Shown here: positions 45,192 to 54,378 of the stretch, one piece after another
Position numbering within the stretch: the stretch's first letter is position 1
How the letters are laid out: every line of letters begins with the position of its first letter
Assembly: GCF_900110485.1 (NCBI RefSeq)
Contig: NZ_FODY01000012.1
Location: forward strand, 52,625 to 116,624
Source: Propionispora vibrioides
GTDB taxonomy: Bacteria; Bacillota; Negativicutes; Propionisporales; Propionisporaceae
DNA: 64,000 nucleotides
Reading direction: 5' to 3'
The notes under the pieces: generated by a model
What the model saw: the letters and a program-made list of their open reading frames with translations, nothing else
Database searches by the model: none
Told to the model about the DNA's origin: nothing
Made by a program: the position numbers and the translations under genes

Positions 45192-45377
45192 GGCAGTAAA
45201 ATTAAGCTTTTCAAATATGCCTATAGCCATAGAATACAGTATTTATAAGGGTTTCGCAATATTTTCCCAACCATACTCTACTTTTTATTTGCTTCGCTGT
45301 AAAATCCCCGCCAGTCCTTGTATTATCTCACTTTATAAGACTCAGCAAAAAAATAAAGGTTGGGAAATTTCAGTGGC
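45192..45377 (-). promoter_or_regulatory. Leader of CRISPR array 2
   Basis: This region is homologous to the array 1 leader over its whole length. Boxes ATTTTCCCAACC (45261-45272) and GGTTGGGAAATT (45358-45369) form an inverted repeat about 85 bp apart. The distal end also resembles the last codons of cas2, indicating that the locus arose by copying the cas2-leader junction. Confidence 0.8.
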
Positions 45378-45451
45378 AATTAGTCCAAATAGTAAAATCA
45401 TATAAAGTGGACTGTCTATAATAAACTATTTTTATTACTGTCGCACAAATT
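45378..45451. other. Spacer between leader 2 and the suf terminator
   Basis: No gene or regulatory motif is visible in this short AT-rich stretch. Confidence 0.3.
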
Positions 45452-45511
45452 GAATAAGCCAGAGAAGGCTGACAGACCCTAAGATAGCTGTCAGCCTTCT
45501 CTGGCTTATTC
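45452..45511 (-). terminator. Rho-independent terminator of the suf operon
   Basis: Arms of 24 bases (GAATAAGCCAGAGAAGGCTG plus GACAG and complement) surround a short loop. The hairpin lies 27 bp after sufU. Confidence 0.88.
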
Positions 45512-45538
45512 TTTTATCTTCTACTTCCGTCCAGTCTA

Positions 45539-45970
45539 TCAGCGGTACTTTTTAATACCATCTTCCAGGGTATGCCAGGACAGCACGGCACACTTGACGC
45601 GGGCCGGCATGTTGGAGATATTTTTCAGCGCCGCCGCTTCGTCCAGTACTTCCAGTTGCTCGTCGTCGGTAATATCCCGTTTGATCATGCCCAGGAAGGT
45701 GTCGATCAGCTCCTGCGCTTTTTCTACCGTCTGGCCCCGGATCAGATCAATCATCATTGAAGTCGAAGCCTGGGATATGGCACAGCCCACGCCGGTAAAC
45801 AGGGCATCCCGGATGACTCCGTTCTCCAGCTTAAGCTCCAGTTCAATCTCATCGCCACAGCTCGGATTGCGTCCCTTTAACGTTACCGTCGGATTGTCCA
45901 TATGCTTTTTATTGCGGAGCGACTTGCTGTGCTCGGCAATAATCTCCGTATAAATTTCATTAAGCTCCAT
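45539..45970 (-). CDS. sufU: Fe-S assembly scaffold/sulfur-transfer protein SufU
   Basis: This 143-residue protein has the zinc-binding Cys residues of SufU in NPSCGDE, GVGCAISQAS and RVKCAVLSW, and the SufU-specific insertion around residues 80-100. It accepts persulfide sulfur from SufS and passes it to the SufBCD complex in Firmicutes. It overlaps sufS by 11 bp and ends the operon. Confidence 0.93.
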   Translation of the reverse strand: MELNEIYTEIIAEHSKSLRNKKHMDNPTVTLKGRNPSCGDEIELELKLENGVIRDALFTGVGCAISQASTSMMIDLIRGQTVEKAQELIDTFLGMIKRDITDDEQLEVLDEAAALKNISNMPARVKCAVLSWHTLEDGIKKYR

Positions 45971-47189
45971 AGCCCAGCACTCCTCTCACCCGGCTCAGGC
46001 TGTCAAGCAATGCGTCTACATCTTCGCGGGTATTATAGAAATAAAGGCTGGCCCGGCAGGTGGCATTGACGCCCAGGTAATGCATCAGGGGATGGGCACA
46101 GTGATGTCCGGCCCGGATAGCAATCCCATCGGCATCTAAAATGGTGGACACATCATGGGGATGTACATCCTTGACATTAAAGGAAATCACCCCGGTTTTA
46201 TTCGTCAGATCACCACAGCCGTACAGTGTAATATAGGGCAATTGCTGCAGTCTTTCCACCGCATAGCGAACCAGTTCCCGTTCTTCCCTTTCGATGACAT
46301 CCAGACCGGTTTGCTCCAGATACTCAATGGCGGCCGTCAATCCTACGGCGCCGCCCACATTCTGCGTCCCCGCCTCAAACTTGGCCGGCAAAGGCGCAAA
46401 GGTGGTATCCTGCTCTTCCACATACTCAATCATATCGCCGCCGCAGAGAAAAGGCGGCATAGCTTCCAACAGTTCCTCCCGGCCGTATAAAACGCCGATC
46501 CCCATGGGTGCCAGCATTTTATGACCTGAGAAAACAAAAAAGTCCACGTCCAGCTCCCGGACATTCACTGCCAGATGGGGCACACTCTGCGCACCATCCA
46601 CCACAATCACGGCGCCAACCGAGTGAGCCTTAGCGGCAATCCGCCGGATCGGGTTGACAATACCCAGCACATTGGATACATGAGTCACCGCTACCAGCTT
46701 GGTTTTCGCCGTGATTTTAGCCTCGATCTCCTCTTCCGGCAGCACGCCGTCGGCATTGACGTACATGTATTTCAACACAGCGCCGCGCGCTTTGGCCACC
46801 TGTTGCCAGGGTACCAGATTGCTGTGATGCTCGGCAATGGACAGCACAATTTCATCGCCTGCTTCGATAAACTGCAGGCCATAGCTGTAGGCAATCAGAT
46901 TAAGCGATTCGGTGGCGTTCTTAGTAAAAATAATCTCCTCGGTTTTGGCTGCCCCCAAAAAATGACGCACTTTCTCCCGGGCATTTTCATACAGTTCGGT
47001 CGCCTTCACACTCAGTCCATAGGCGCCCCGGTGAGGATTGGCATTAGACGTGCCATAATAGCCTTCCAGCGCTTTAATGACAGACAAAGGCTTTTGGGTT
47101 GTGGCTCCGTTGTCGAGATAAACCAAGCGCTTGCCGTTTGCCGTAGGCTGCTTGAGCAGGGGAAAGTCTTTAAGATAATTACTGGACAT
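45960..47189 (-). CDS. sufS: Cysteine desulfurase SufS
   Basis: This 409-residue PLP enzyme has YLDNGATTQKP at the N terminus, the PLP-binding Lys in FSGHKM and the active-site Cys in IRAGHHCAHP. It releases sulfur from cysteine as a persulfide for Fe-S cluster assembly. GGGAGG precedes the ATG. It overlaps sufD by 11 bp and sufU by 11 bp. Confidence 0.94.
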   Translation of the reverse strand: MSSNYLKDFPLLKQPTANGKRLVYLDNGATTQKPLSVIKALEGYYGTSNANPHRGAYGLSVKATELYENAREKVRHFLGAAKTEEIIFTKNATESLNLIAYSYGLQFIEAGDEIVLSIAEHHSNLVPWQQVAKARGAVLKYMYVNADGVLPEEEIEAKITAKTKLVAVTHVSNVLGIVNPIRRIAAKAHSVGAVIVVDGAQSVPHLAVNVRELDVDFFVFSGHKMLAPMGIGVLYGREELLEAMPPFLCGGDMIEYVEEQDTTFAPLPAKFEAGTQNVGGAVGLTAAIEYLEQTGLDVIEREERELVRYAVERLQQLPYITLYGCGDLTNKTGVISFNVKDVHPHDVSTILDADGIAIRAGHHCAHPLMHYLGVNATCRASLYFYNTREDVDALLDSLSRVRGVLGYGA

Positions 47190-48285
47190 AGGCTAGCCTC
47201 CCTTTCACATAGGACGAAATTTCTTCTTTTAACTGCTCAACCGGTATCCGGGCCAGGATGGGTTCAAAGGAGGCCTCAATAATCAGCTTTTTCGCTTCAT
47301 TTTCGCTAAGACCCCGGCTCATCAGATAAAACAGCTTGTTTTCATCTACTTTGCCGGCACTGGCGGCGTGCTGGCCTTCTACCGACTCTTCACCGCACAG
47401 CATCAGCGGCACCGACCAGTTGCGTACATCGGGACTGAGTAACACGGCATATTCTTCTTCTTTCCCCTTGGCACCGCGGGCCCCCTTCAGAAAGTCCAGC
47501 GTACCACGGAATATCTTCCGGCTCCGATCCAGCAGCGCCCCGCGGGCCTTGATCTCGCCCACCGACTGCCGGGCCTGATGGGTCAGGACATGATTGATAT
47601 CAATGCTGCGGTCTTTATCGCCAAAATAGATGGACTGAATGCTGCCGGCGCTGCGGGCACCAACCAGCTGAGTCTGGCAATTGGTAATGGTCTGGCAGGC
47701 TCCCAGTTCGACCAGTGTACAGTCCACCTGCCCGTTGTCGCCGCTGACAACACCTACGGCATCCATTTGGTAAGCATCATCGGCAAGAAGCTGAACCTTG
47801 ACCAGATGCACTACCGCACCGGCCTGGGCAACTACCTGAGTTATACCACTATGATAGGCGGCCGTACCGGCCTGGGAGGTATAACGAATGACCACCGTGA
47901 TTTCACTATTTTCCCGGGCCAGGATGACCTGCCGGTCCACCAGAACCGGATCGGCCTCATCCAAATGATAGTGCAGAAGCAACGGGGTCTGACACTTTTG
48001 TCCTGCCGTCGTTTCAATAAAATATCCATTATTGGCGTGCTCCGCCACCAGGCGGTTCATGGTATCACTAACACCGGCCTTGGGCAGTGGTCCCAACTGT
48101 TGCAGTTGAATCTGACTGTCTTTGAGGGATGTAATGGTTACCGATTTTTCCCCGGTCAGAACCAGCGGCTGCTTGCGATAGGCCTTGACGACCGGAAAAG
48201 CAACAGGCATCGCTGTTTCATTGACACCCAGCCAATTCCAGGTCCGCACCGGAATCGCATTTACTATCTCATTATGTTTTTCCAT
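47179..48285 (-). CDS. sufD: Fe-S assembly protein SufD
   Basis: This 368-residue protein belongs to the SufB/SufD family, with the C-terminal block GALLDRSRKIFRGTLDF, SRGLSENEAKKLIIEASFEPIL near the end. It lacks the SufB-specific scaffold motifs and, being shorter, is SufD. It forms SufBC2D with the neighbours. AGAGGTGAGG precedes the ATG. Confidence 0.92.
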   Translation of the reverse strand: MEKHNEIVNAIPVRTWNWLGVNETAMPVAFPVVKAYRKQPLVLTGEKSVTITSLKDSQIQLQQLGPLPKAGVSDTMNRLVAEHANNGYFIETTAGQKCQTPLLLHYHLDEADPVLVDRQVILARENSEITVVIRYTSQAGTAAYHSGITQVVAQAGAVVHLVKVQLLADDAYQMDAVGVVSGDNGQVDCTLVELGACQTITNCQTQLVGARSAGSIQSIYFGDKDRSIDINHVLTHQARQSVGEIKARGALLDRSRKIFRGTLDFLKGARGAKGKEEEYAVLLSPDVRNWSVPLMLCGEESVEGQHAASAGKVDENKLFYLMSRGLSENEAKKLIIEASFEPILARIPVEQLKEEISSYVKGRLAYVQ

Positions 48286-48296
48286 GTCCTCACCTC

Positions 48297-49703
48297 TTAG
48301 CCAATGGCCCCTTCCAGTTCCATATTGATCAAATTGTTCATTTCCACGGCATATTCCAAAGGCAGTTCCTTGGCGACCGGTTCCACAAAGCCCCGCACAA
48401 TCATGGCCTTGGCTTCTTCCTCGCTGATGCCGCGACTCATAAGATAAAAGACGGCCTCCTCGCTGATCCGGCCGATTTTTGCCTCATGGCCGATATCCAC
48501 CTCATCCTGCTGGATATCAATCACCGGCAGTGTGTCCGACCGGGACAAATCGTCCAGCATCAGCGATTCACAGTTGACCGACGACTTGACGTGGTGGGCC
48601 TGCGGAGCCACCTTGATGGCGCCGCGGTAAGTGGCAACGCCGCCACCCTTGGCAATGGAACGGGAACTGATATTGGAAGACGTATAAGGGGCGGCGTGAA
48701 TCACAGCCGCGCCGGTATCCAGATGCTGGCCTTCGGCGGCAAAGGTAACTCCGTTGAATTCCGCCCTGGCTCCTTCCCCCTTCAAAATGCTGCGGGGATA
48801 GAGCATGGAAATCTTAGAACCGAAAGAACCTGATACCCATTCGATTAAACCGTTTTTCTCAACAACGGCCCGCTTGGTATTCAAATTCAGCATATTGCGC
48901 GACCAGTTTTCGATGGTCGAATAGCGCAGGCTGGCACCTTCACTGACATAGAGCTCCACACAGCCGGCATGCAGGTTGGTCACGTTATATTTGGGTGCCG
49001 AACAGCCTTCGATAAAATGCAGCTTGGCCCCTTTATCCACAATAATCAGGGTATGCTCGAACTGCCCCGCCCCCGGGGCATTCAGACGGAAATAGGACTG
49101 GAGGGGAATATCGACTTCAACCCCCGGCGGCACATAAACAAAGGAACCGCCTGACCATACGGCGCCGTGAAGGGCGACAAACTTATGATCCCGGGGCGTA
49201 ACCAGCTTCATAAAATGCTTTTTCACCAAATCCTCGTGTTCCCGCAGGGCGCTTTCCATATCGGTATACACGACCCCTTGCTTCACCAGTTCCTGCTTCA
49301 CGTTATGGTATACCACCTCGGAATCGTACTGGGCACCGACACCGGCCAGCGATTCCTGCTCAGCCTGAGGGATACCCAACCGTTCAAAGGTATTTTTAAT
49401 ATCGTCGGGAACCTCCCGCCAATTCCCCTTCATCTCCGTATCGGGACGAACATAAGTCACAATGTTGTCCATGTCCAGTTCCTGTAAGGACGGCCCCCAG
49501 GACGGCAGCGGCGTCTTCGCGTAAATCTCCAGCGCCTGCAGCCGGAAATCGCGCATCCATTCCGGGTCCCGCTTCTCGCGGGAAATATCCAGGACGATTT
49601 CGGCCGTCAGACCCTTAGCCGCTTTGTAACGAGCCCGGTCCTCATTTTTTATATCGTATAGCCCCCGCTCAATGTCGGCGACGGCTGTCTTTTGCTTATC
49701 CAT
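48297..49703 (-). CDS. sufB: Fe-S assembly scaffold SufB
   Basis: This 468-residue protein has typical SufB segments: HGAVWSGGSFVYVPPGVEV, FIEGCSAPKYN, SSISSRSIAKGGGVATYRG-like SSNISSRSIAKGGG and CESLMLDDLSRSDTLP, with the conserved cluster-assembly Cys in CESL. The C terminus is SRGISEEEAKAMIVRGFVEP. It is co-transcribed with sufC and sufD. Confidence 0.95.
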   Translation of the reverse strand: MDKQKTAVADIERGLYDIKNEDRARYKAAKGLTAEIVLDISREKRDPEWMRDFRLQALEIYAKTPLPSWGPSLQELDMDNIVTYVRPDTEMKGNWREVPDDIKNTFERLGIPQAEQESLAGVGAQYDSEVVYHNVKQELVKQGVVYTDMESALREHEDLVKKHFMKLVTPRDHKFVALHGAVWSGGSFVYVPPGVEVDIPLQSYFRLNAPGAGQFEHTLIIVDKGAKLHFIEGCSAPKYNVTNLHAGCVELYVSEGASLRYSTIENWSRNMLNLNTKRAVVEKNGLIEWVSGSFGSKISMLYPRSILKGEGARAEFNGVTFAAEGQHLDTGAAVIHAAPYTSSNISSRSIAKGGGVATYRGAIKVAPQAHHVKSSVNCESLMLDDLSRSDTLPVIDIQQDEVDIGHEAKIGRISEEAVFYLMSRGISEEEAKAMIVRGFVEPVAKELPLEYAVEMNNLINMELEGAIG

Positions 49704-49727
49704 AGAAGTTTCACCCCGCTCTCCACA

Positions 49728-50507
49728 TTACGCGTAGTCCTTTTCCGTTTCCTCGTTCCTACATCGCGCTTCAACCAACGGCGCATAGCCCTGTTCATTG
49801 ATCTGTTCCACCAAACTGGCATCGCCGGTCCGGATAATCTGACCGTTTAAGAGTACATGCACCCGGTCAACCTGCAATTGTTCCAAAATTTTGGTGTTAT
49901 GGGTAATAATCAGAACGGCATTCTGCTCATTTTTAAACTGACGCACACCGGCAGAAACAATACGTACGGCATCGACATCCAGACCGGAATCGGTTTCATC
50001 CAGCAAGGCCAGTTTGGGATTGAGCATCATCATTTGCAAAATCTCATTGCGCTTCTTTTCCCCGCCGGAAAATCCCACATTCACATGGCGCGACGCATAG
50101 CTGGCATCCATCTGCAGGGCTTCCATCGTCTTATGTAGTTTTTTCTTAAACGCCATGACTCGGACCGTTTCCCCGGTTACAGCGCTCTGAGCGGTCCGGA
50201 TCAGGTTTTCCACGGTAATGCCGGGAATCTCCTCCGGGTTTTGAAAAGAAAGAAAAATCCCCTTGCGAGCCCGTTCATGGATTTTCAGTTCGCCAATATC
50301 TTCGCCTTCAAATAAAATGGAGCCGGCCGTCTTTTCATAGCGCGGCTGCCCCATAATCAGGTTAACCAGCGTAGTCTTACCGGAGCCGTTAGGCCCCATA
50401 ATCACATGGACCTCACCCTTGTTAATCTCCAGGTCCAAACCCTTTAAAATTTCCTTACCGTCAACAGTCGCTCGCAGACCATGAATAGACAAAAGTTTTT
50501 CCGCCAT
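49728..50507 (-). CDS. sufC: Fe-S assembly ATPase SufC
   Basis: This 259-residue ABC-type ATPase has Walker A GPNGSGKTT, signature FSGGEKKRNEI, Walker B LALLDETDSGLD and the SufC extension. It powers SufBC2D conformational changes. GAGGTG precedes the ATG. It is the first gene of sufCBDSU. Confidence 0.95.
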   Translation of the reverse strand: MAEKLLSIHGLRATVDGKEILKGLDLEINKGEVHVIMGPNGSGKTTLVNLIMGQPRYEKTAGSILFEGEDIGELKIHERARKGIFLSFQNPEEIPGITVENLIRTAQSAVTGETVRVMAFKKKLHKTMEALQMDASYASRHVNVGFSGGEKKRNEILQMMMLNPKLALLDETDSGLDVDAVRIVSAGVRQFKNEQNAVLIITHNTKILEQLQVDRVHVLLNGQIIRTGDASLVEQINEQGYAPLVEARCRNEETEKDYA

Positions 50508-50518
50508 TTTTTCACCTC

Positions 50519-50532
50519 ATAATCATGATTAT
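50519..50532 (-). promoter_or_regulatory. Palindrome ATAATCATGATTAT in the sufC leader
   Basis: A perfect 14-bp palindrome lies just before the sufC ribosome-binding site, within GATAATCATGATTATGA on the minus strand. GATAAT/ATTATC hexamers suggest a Fur-type site; an IscR-like site would look different. Binding here would block the start of the operon. Confidence 0.5.
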
Positions 50533-50798
50533 CAGGAACAATGAGTTAATCAGCAGTTCCTTACTATAATTTGTAACACAATTCACAATAATCCACACTA
50601 TTCATACCGAATTACTCGGATTTAACTTTATTTTATTGCCTTTTCTATGTCCTGTCAAGCTGAACCGGCGGTCTCGGTTTAACCTTGTGATACATTCCGT
50701 ATTTATTGTTCCCGGACCTAATCAACCGGTAGGAGAGCAAAGAATTAACGTTCAGAAACGGCTATTATGAGAACAAAAAGCAACAGAGAAAAGAAATA
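50533..50798. other. Intergenic region between sufC and cydB
   Basis: This holds the suf promoter region (minus strand, a TATAGT -10 candidate near 50570) and the untranslated end of cydB. No gene is evident. Confidence 0.35.
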
Positions 50799-52037
50799 TT
50801 ACTTTCTCAACATACTTATTATTCTGGCGATTAGGTTTGCCATTTGATGGCCGTATCGTATTAACCCGCGAAATTCCTGTAGCTCCTTTGCCATCGCTGT
50901 TGCCGGAGCTTTATCGAGCCTTAACACATTGCTGTCTAACACTTTCTTTCCTTTACTGATAACAGTAAGGAGATTGCCTAAATGAGTTCTTATTTTCTGC
51001 AATTGACAATGCAATTGTTCCCATAATAGCGACTCAATATCAGAAGTGTTGACAGCTACCCTTTCCCGGAAGATGTGATATTTCCAAACCTCGAGTGTCA
51101 GCACAGCAGGTAACGTGATTGCCATTGTGACAGCCATAAGCTTTAAGGTTAAAGGGTTAGAAGCCGAGTTATAAACCGTGAGACTCCAATCAGGGTCCAA
51201 ACTGGACACAATCAACCTGGGAAACAGCCCGGTAAAAATGGCAGAAACAGCAGAAATAATCGCAGCGGCACTAAACATAAAACTAAGTGCATATTGCTGC
51301 TCCTGCAAACGCCGGTAGCAAAAAAGCAACGCTAGAAATAGTACAGCCAGGGCCAAGGCAGGCACAAGCCTTGCTGCCAGGTCGGTATACAGGAATGATA
51401 GGAGGATAAATCCTACAGACAAAAGCAATGCGTACTTGCTGGTAGCGAGTCCGAGCTTTCCGATCTGCAGCATAAAACGGCAATCCAACCGCAATGTGAG
51501 AAAAACGGTTCCATGAAGTAAGAACAGGAGAGCAAAAAACAGGCCGCCGGTCAGTGAATATACACTTAGCAAATCGCCCAAAGTACCTGCATACTGCTTT
51601 TCACCGTCTATGGGTAATCCGGCAAGAAGGTTGGCGAATACGATTCCCCAGAGCAAAGAAGGTATTATACTGCCGGAAAATATGGCCCAATCCCAAAACC
51701 TCCGCCACTTTGGATTGTTGTTTTGATCACGAAATTCAAATGCTACACCACGCAGAATCAACGTCACGAGCATAAGAACCAGCGCCAGATATATCCCGGA
51801 GAATAAAGTGGCATAGACGTGAGGAAAGCCGGCAAACAGAACTGCTCCGGCGGCAATGAGCCAGACTTCGTTTCCTTCCCAAACCGGAGCTATGGTTTGG
51901 ATTATGGCTTGCTTTTCTCTATCTGATTCGCCAAGAAAAGGAAGCAGCATGCCGACACCGTAATCAAAACCCTCCAATAAAAGATAACCGAGAAGCAGAA
52001 AACTGAACATGATAAAACATACCGTGTTTAAATCCAT
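50799..52037 (-). CDS. cydB: Cytochrome bd oxidase subunit II with C-terminal extension
   Basis: The start at 52037 gives 412 residues and follows the cydA stop codon by 4 bp. The body (about 1-330) has the CydB opening FSFLLLGYLLLEGFDYGVGMLLPF and eight or nine helices. The usual end is followed by about 80 extra residues (from AVNTSDIESLLWEQL on) that are soluble and coiled-coil-like, which common CydB proteins lack. With CydA it reduces oxygen to water at high affinity. A role of the tail in assembly or interaction is speculative. Confidence 0.9.
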   Translation of the reverse strand: MDLNTVCFIMFSFLLLGYLLLEGFDYGVGMLLPFLGESDREKQAIIQTIAPVWEGNEVWLIAAGAVLFAGFPHVYATLFSGIYLALVLMLVTLILRGVAFEFRDQNNNPKWRRFWDWAIFSGSIIPSLLWGIVFANLLAGLPIDGEKQYAGTLGDLLSVYSLTGGLFFALLFLLHGTVFLTLRLDCRFMLQIGKLGLATSKYALLLSVGFILLSFLYTDLAARLVPALALAVLFLALLFCYRRLQEQQYALSFMFSAAAIISAVSAIFTGLFPRLIVSSLDPDWSLTVYNSASNPLTLKLMAVTMAITLPAVLTLEVWKYHIFRERVAVNTSDIESLLWEQLHCQLQKIRTHLGNLLTVISKGKKVLDSNVLRLDKAPATAMAKELQEFRGLIRYGHQMANLIARIISMLRK

Positions 52038-52041
52038 CGGG

Positions 52042-53400
52042 TTATCTGCCCCCCTCCTGTGTATTGGCAGGGCCTTTACGGATAATGGTACAGGCAATAT
52101 AAAGGACTGACAAAATGATGACGGCGTATACCGCCGCGTATACCATTAAAGAGATCCCTACATTTGCCCAAGACACAACTGGGGAGACACCCTTCTTCGT
52201 CAACTGCAAACCGTAGACAAGCCACGGCTGCCTGCCCATCTCGGTCATCGTCCACCCCATGGTGATAGCCAGGTACGGCAAAGGCAGGCTCCACATGGTA
52301 GCTTTCAACAAAGCCGGACTGCCGGCAAGCTGCCTCTTCCACCAATACCATAAATTGAGAACGGCAAGGAAAACCAGCCAGAAGCCGATCCCAACCATGC
52401 CCCGGAAACTCCAGAACAAAATCGTCACCGCCGGGATATAGTCCTCTGAACCATACCTTTCTACGAACTCGGCTTGCAGGTCATTCATCCCGGTCACGGG
52501 AGTGTTCAAACTATTGTAAGCCAGGACGGAGAGTCCCGCCGGCAGCGCTAATTGATAAGTATTCCGCCTGTTCTCTTCATCAATCCTGGCGAAGAAAACG
52601 AACGGCGCCGGTTCAGCCGTTTCCCACAACGCCTCAGAAGCCGCCATTTTCATGGGCTGGGTATCCGCAAGATACTGATTGTAAAAATGGCCGGTACCAA
52701 TCACCGAAACGGTAGCTATCATGGCGCATACCAGACCTATCTTGTAAGACCGCATGAATAAATTCACCTGCTCCTTGCGGAGCAGGTAGTATGCGCTCAC
52801 AGCCATAACAAAATATCCGGATAACACCAGCCCGGATAGAACGGTGTGGGAATACTGATAGAAAAGATACGAATTGGTTATAAACGATGCGAGATCGTTT
52901 AGCTCCAGGCGTCCGTTGTTCAATGCATAGCCCACAGGATGCTGCATGAAGGAATTGGCCGATAAGATCCAGAACGCCGAATAGTTGGCAGCTAACGCCA
53001 CAAGCCAGATAAAGCTAAGGTGGACACGCCGGGAAACCTTGTCCCAGCCGTACGCCCATACTCCAATCGAAATTGATTCCACGAAGAACGCAGTTAAGGC
53101 TTCAAATGCCAAAGGCGGCCCAAATGCACTGCCGGCAAACCTGGAGTATTCTGACCAGTTCATGCCGAACTGAAACTCGTTGACAAGACCGGTTACGATA
53201 CCGCCAGCATAGCTGACCAAAAACAACTTGCCCCAAAATTTTGCCATCCACTTGTAAATTTGGTCTCCCACGCGCACATAACAGCTTTCCATTAAGGCTA
53301 TTAAGATGGATAACCCAAGGGTAAGTCCCACAAACCAGAAATGGCATGTCAGCGTAAGGCCAAACTGTATTCTTGCTAATATCAATGCGGTATTGTCCAT
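52042..53400 (-). CDS. cydA: Cytochrome bd oxidase subunit I
   Basis: This 452-residue protein has the haem ligand His near residue 20 (TCHFWF), a second His in QYSHTVLSG (about 185), the GRQPW motif and its neighbouring Met in TEMGRQPWLVYG, and a short quinol loop of the Bacillus type. It uses menaquinol or ubiquinol for low-potential oxygen removal, useful for an anaerobe facing oxygen. It is the first gene of cydAB. Confidence 0.94.
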   Translation of the reverse strand: MDNTALILARIQFGLTLTCHFWFVGLTLGLSILIALMESCYVRVGDQIYKWMAKFWGKLFLVSYAGGIVTGLVNEFQFGMNWSEYSRFAGSAFGPPLAFEALTAFFVESISIGVWAYGWDKVSRRVHLSFIWLVALAANYSAFWILSANSFMQHPVGYALNNGRLELNDLASFITNSYLFYQYSHTVLSGLVLSGYFVMAVSAYYLLRKEQVNLFMRSYKIGLVCAMIATVSVIGTGHFYNQYLADTQPMKMAASEALWETAEPAPFVFFARIDEENRRNTYQLALPAGLSVLAYNSLNTPVTGMNDLQAEFVERYGSEDYIPAVTILFWSFRGMVGIGFWLVFLAVLNLWYWWKRQLAGSPALLKATMWSLPLPYLAITMGWTMTEMGRQPWLVYGLQLTKKGVSPVVSWANVGISLMVYAAVYAVIILSVLYIACTIIRKGPANTQEGGR

Positions 53401-53590
53401 TTTGTCCTCTTACAATAAGACGTCTCTTTCAAGTATTTACTCCCTTGGCATTTTTTATCAGGCATGGCCTCTCCGCTAGGCCTCTACAGGGAACGTCTGA
53501 AACTGTCAAATGCCTGCCAGGCATAAAGCCGGCAGGCATTTGGATTAATGACCATCATCATTTTAACTTCCCGGAACGGTTGCTTCGATT
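53401..53590. other. Intergenic region upstream of cydA with hairpin
   Basis: This holds the cydA promoter region and the hairpin at 53508-53543. No gene is supported. Confidence 0.35.
53508..53543. terminator. Hairpin CAAATGCCTGCC, copy 1 of a dispersed family
   Basis: Twelve-base arms form a stable stem-loop. It resembles the element at 56213-56252, including the trailing TTTG.A.TAATG. It may terminate the methyltransferase transcript. Confidence 0.6.
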
Positions 53591-53672
53591 CTCCTGTGAT
53601 TTGTTGTTTTAATACACCATCAAATCAAATTAAAGTACCGTCCCTCAGATTTTGTTGAAAGAATGTTAATCT
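53591..53672. repeat. Direct repeat, left copy, flanking the methyltransferase
   Basis: CTCCTGTGATTTGTTG, TTTTAATACACC, AAAGTACCGTCCCTCAGATTTT and AATGTTAATC all recur, in order and with changes, at 54457-54535. The core is the GTACCGTCCC-type element also seen near 58100 and 58160. Confidence 0.7.
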
Positions 53673-53715
53673 GGTCAGACTATATCCAGCTGATAACGGA
53701 CTACAATGTTTATGA

Positions 53716-54378
53716 CTATTTGACACACTTAAAATAAACCATTGATTTTTCATTGTCTATTTCTACTTGCGAGTACATGGTCAATAACTTTATCCTTAAT
53801 TCCTCAAGCGACTGAAACGGTGGCGTAAACCAGCCTTTTTTTGCTAACAGAAAATTGACGATAAAATCTGTGCGTTTACATTGTCCTTTAATATAAAAAC
53901 ACCCGCAAAAGATACCGTCTTTCTTTAGAACGCGCGCAGTTTCAAAAAATGCTTTCTCTTTATCAGGGAAAGCATGGAATCCGTTCATGGAAAGGACAAT
54001 ATCAAAGGTTTCATCGCCGAAATTCAGATCACCAACATCTCCCTGAATACAAGTAACATTGCTAAGTTTACTAGCAGAGAATCTTTCCCGGGCTTGCAGC
54101 AGCATATCCTCGGAATAATCTACACACGTGATTTCAGCATTGGGCAGCACTCTATATTTATCCAATGTAAATACGCCCGTACCAACTGGTACATCTAGCA
54201 TCTTTCCTGAAAAATCACTTGGTATCATAGTTAAAACCCTGTTAGCCATTTCTATATCATTTACATTGCTCCAAAAAAACCATATATACAATTTAGACCA
54301 CCATTTTTTTCTGGTCAGCATATCATCATAAATATTTTTCGAACACGCATATGCCTTTTTAATATTGTTGTTATCCAT
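53716..54378 (-). CDS. Class I SAM-dependent methyltransferase
   Basis: This 220-residue protein has the Rossmann SAM-binding motif KMLDVPVGTGVFTLDKY at about 58-74, an acidic strand end ITCVDYSEDML, GDVGDLNFGDETFDIVLSMNGFHAFPD and FFETARVLKKDGIF. It resembles UbiE/menaquinone-type or phospholipid-type methyltransferases; the substrate is unknown. AAGGTTG precedes the ATG. It is a single gene between direct repeats, which suggests acquisition as a cassette. Confidence 0.85.
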   Translation of the reverse strand: MDNNNIKKAYACSKNIYDDMLTRKKWWSKLYIWFFWSNVNDIEMANRVLTMIPSDFSGKMLDVPVGTGVFTLDKYRVLPNAEITCVDYSEDMLLQARERFSASKLSNVTCIQGDVGDLNFGDETFDIVLSMNGFHAFPDKEKAFFETARVLKKDGIFCGCFYIKGQCKRTDFIVNFLLAKKGWFTPPFQSLEELRIKLLTMYSQVEIDNEKSMVYFKCVK

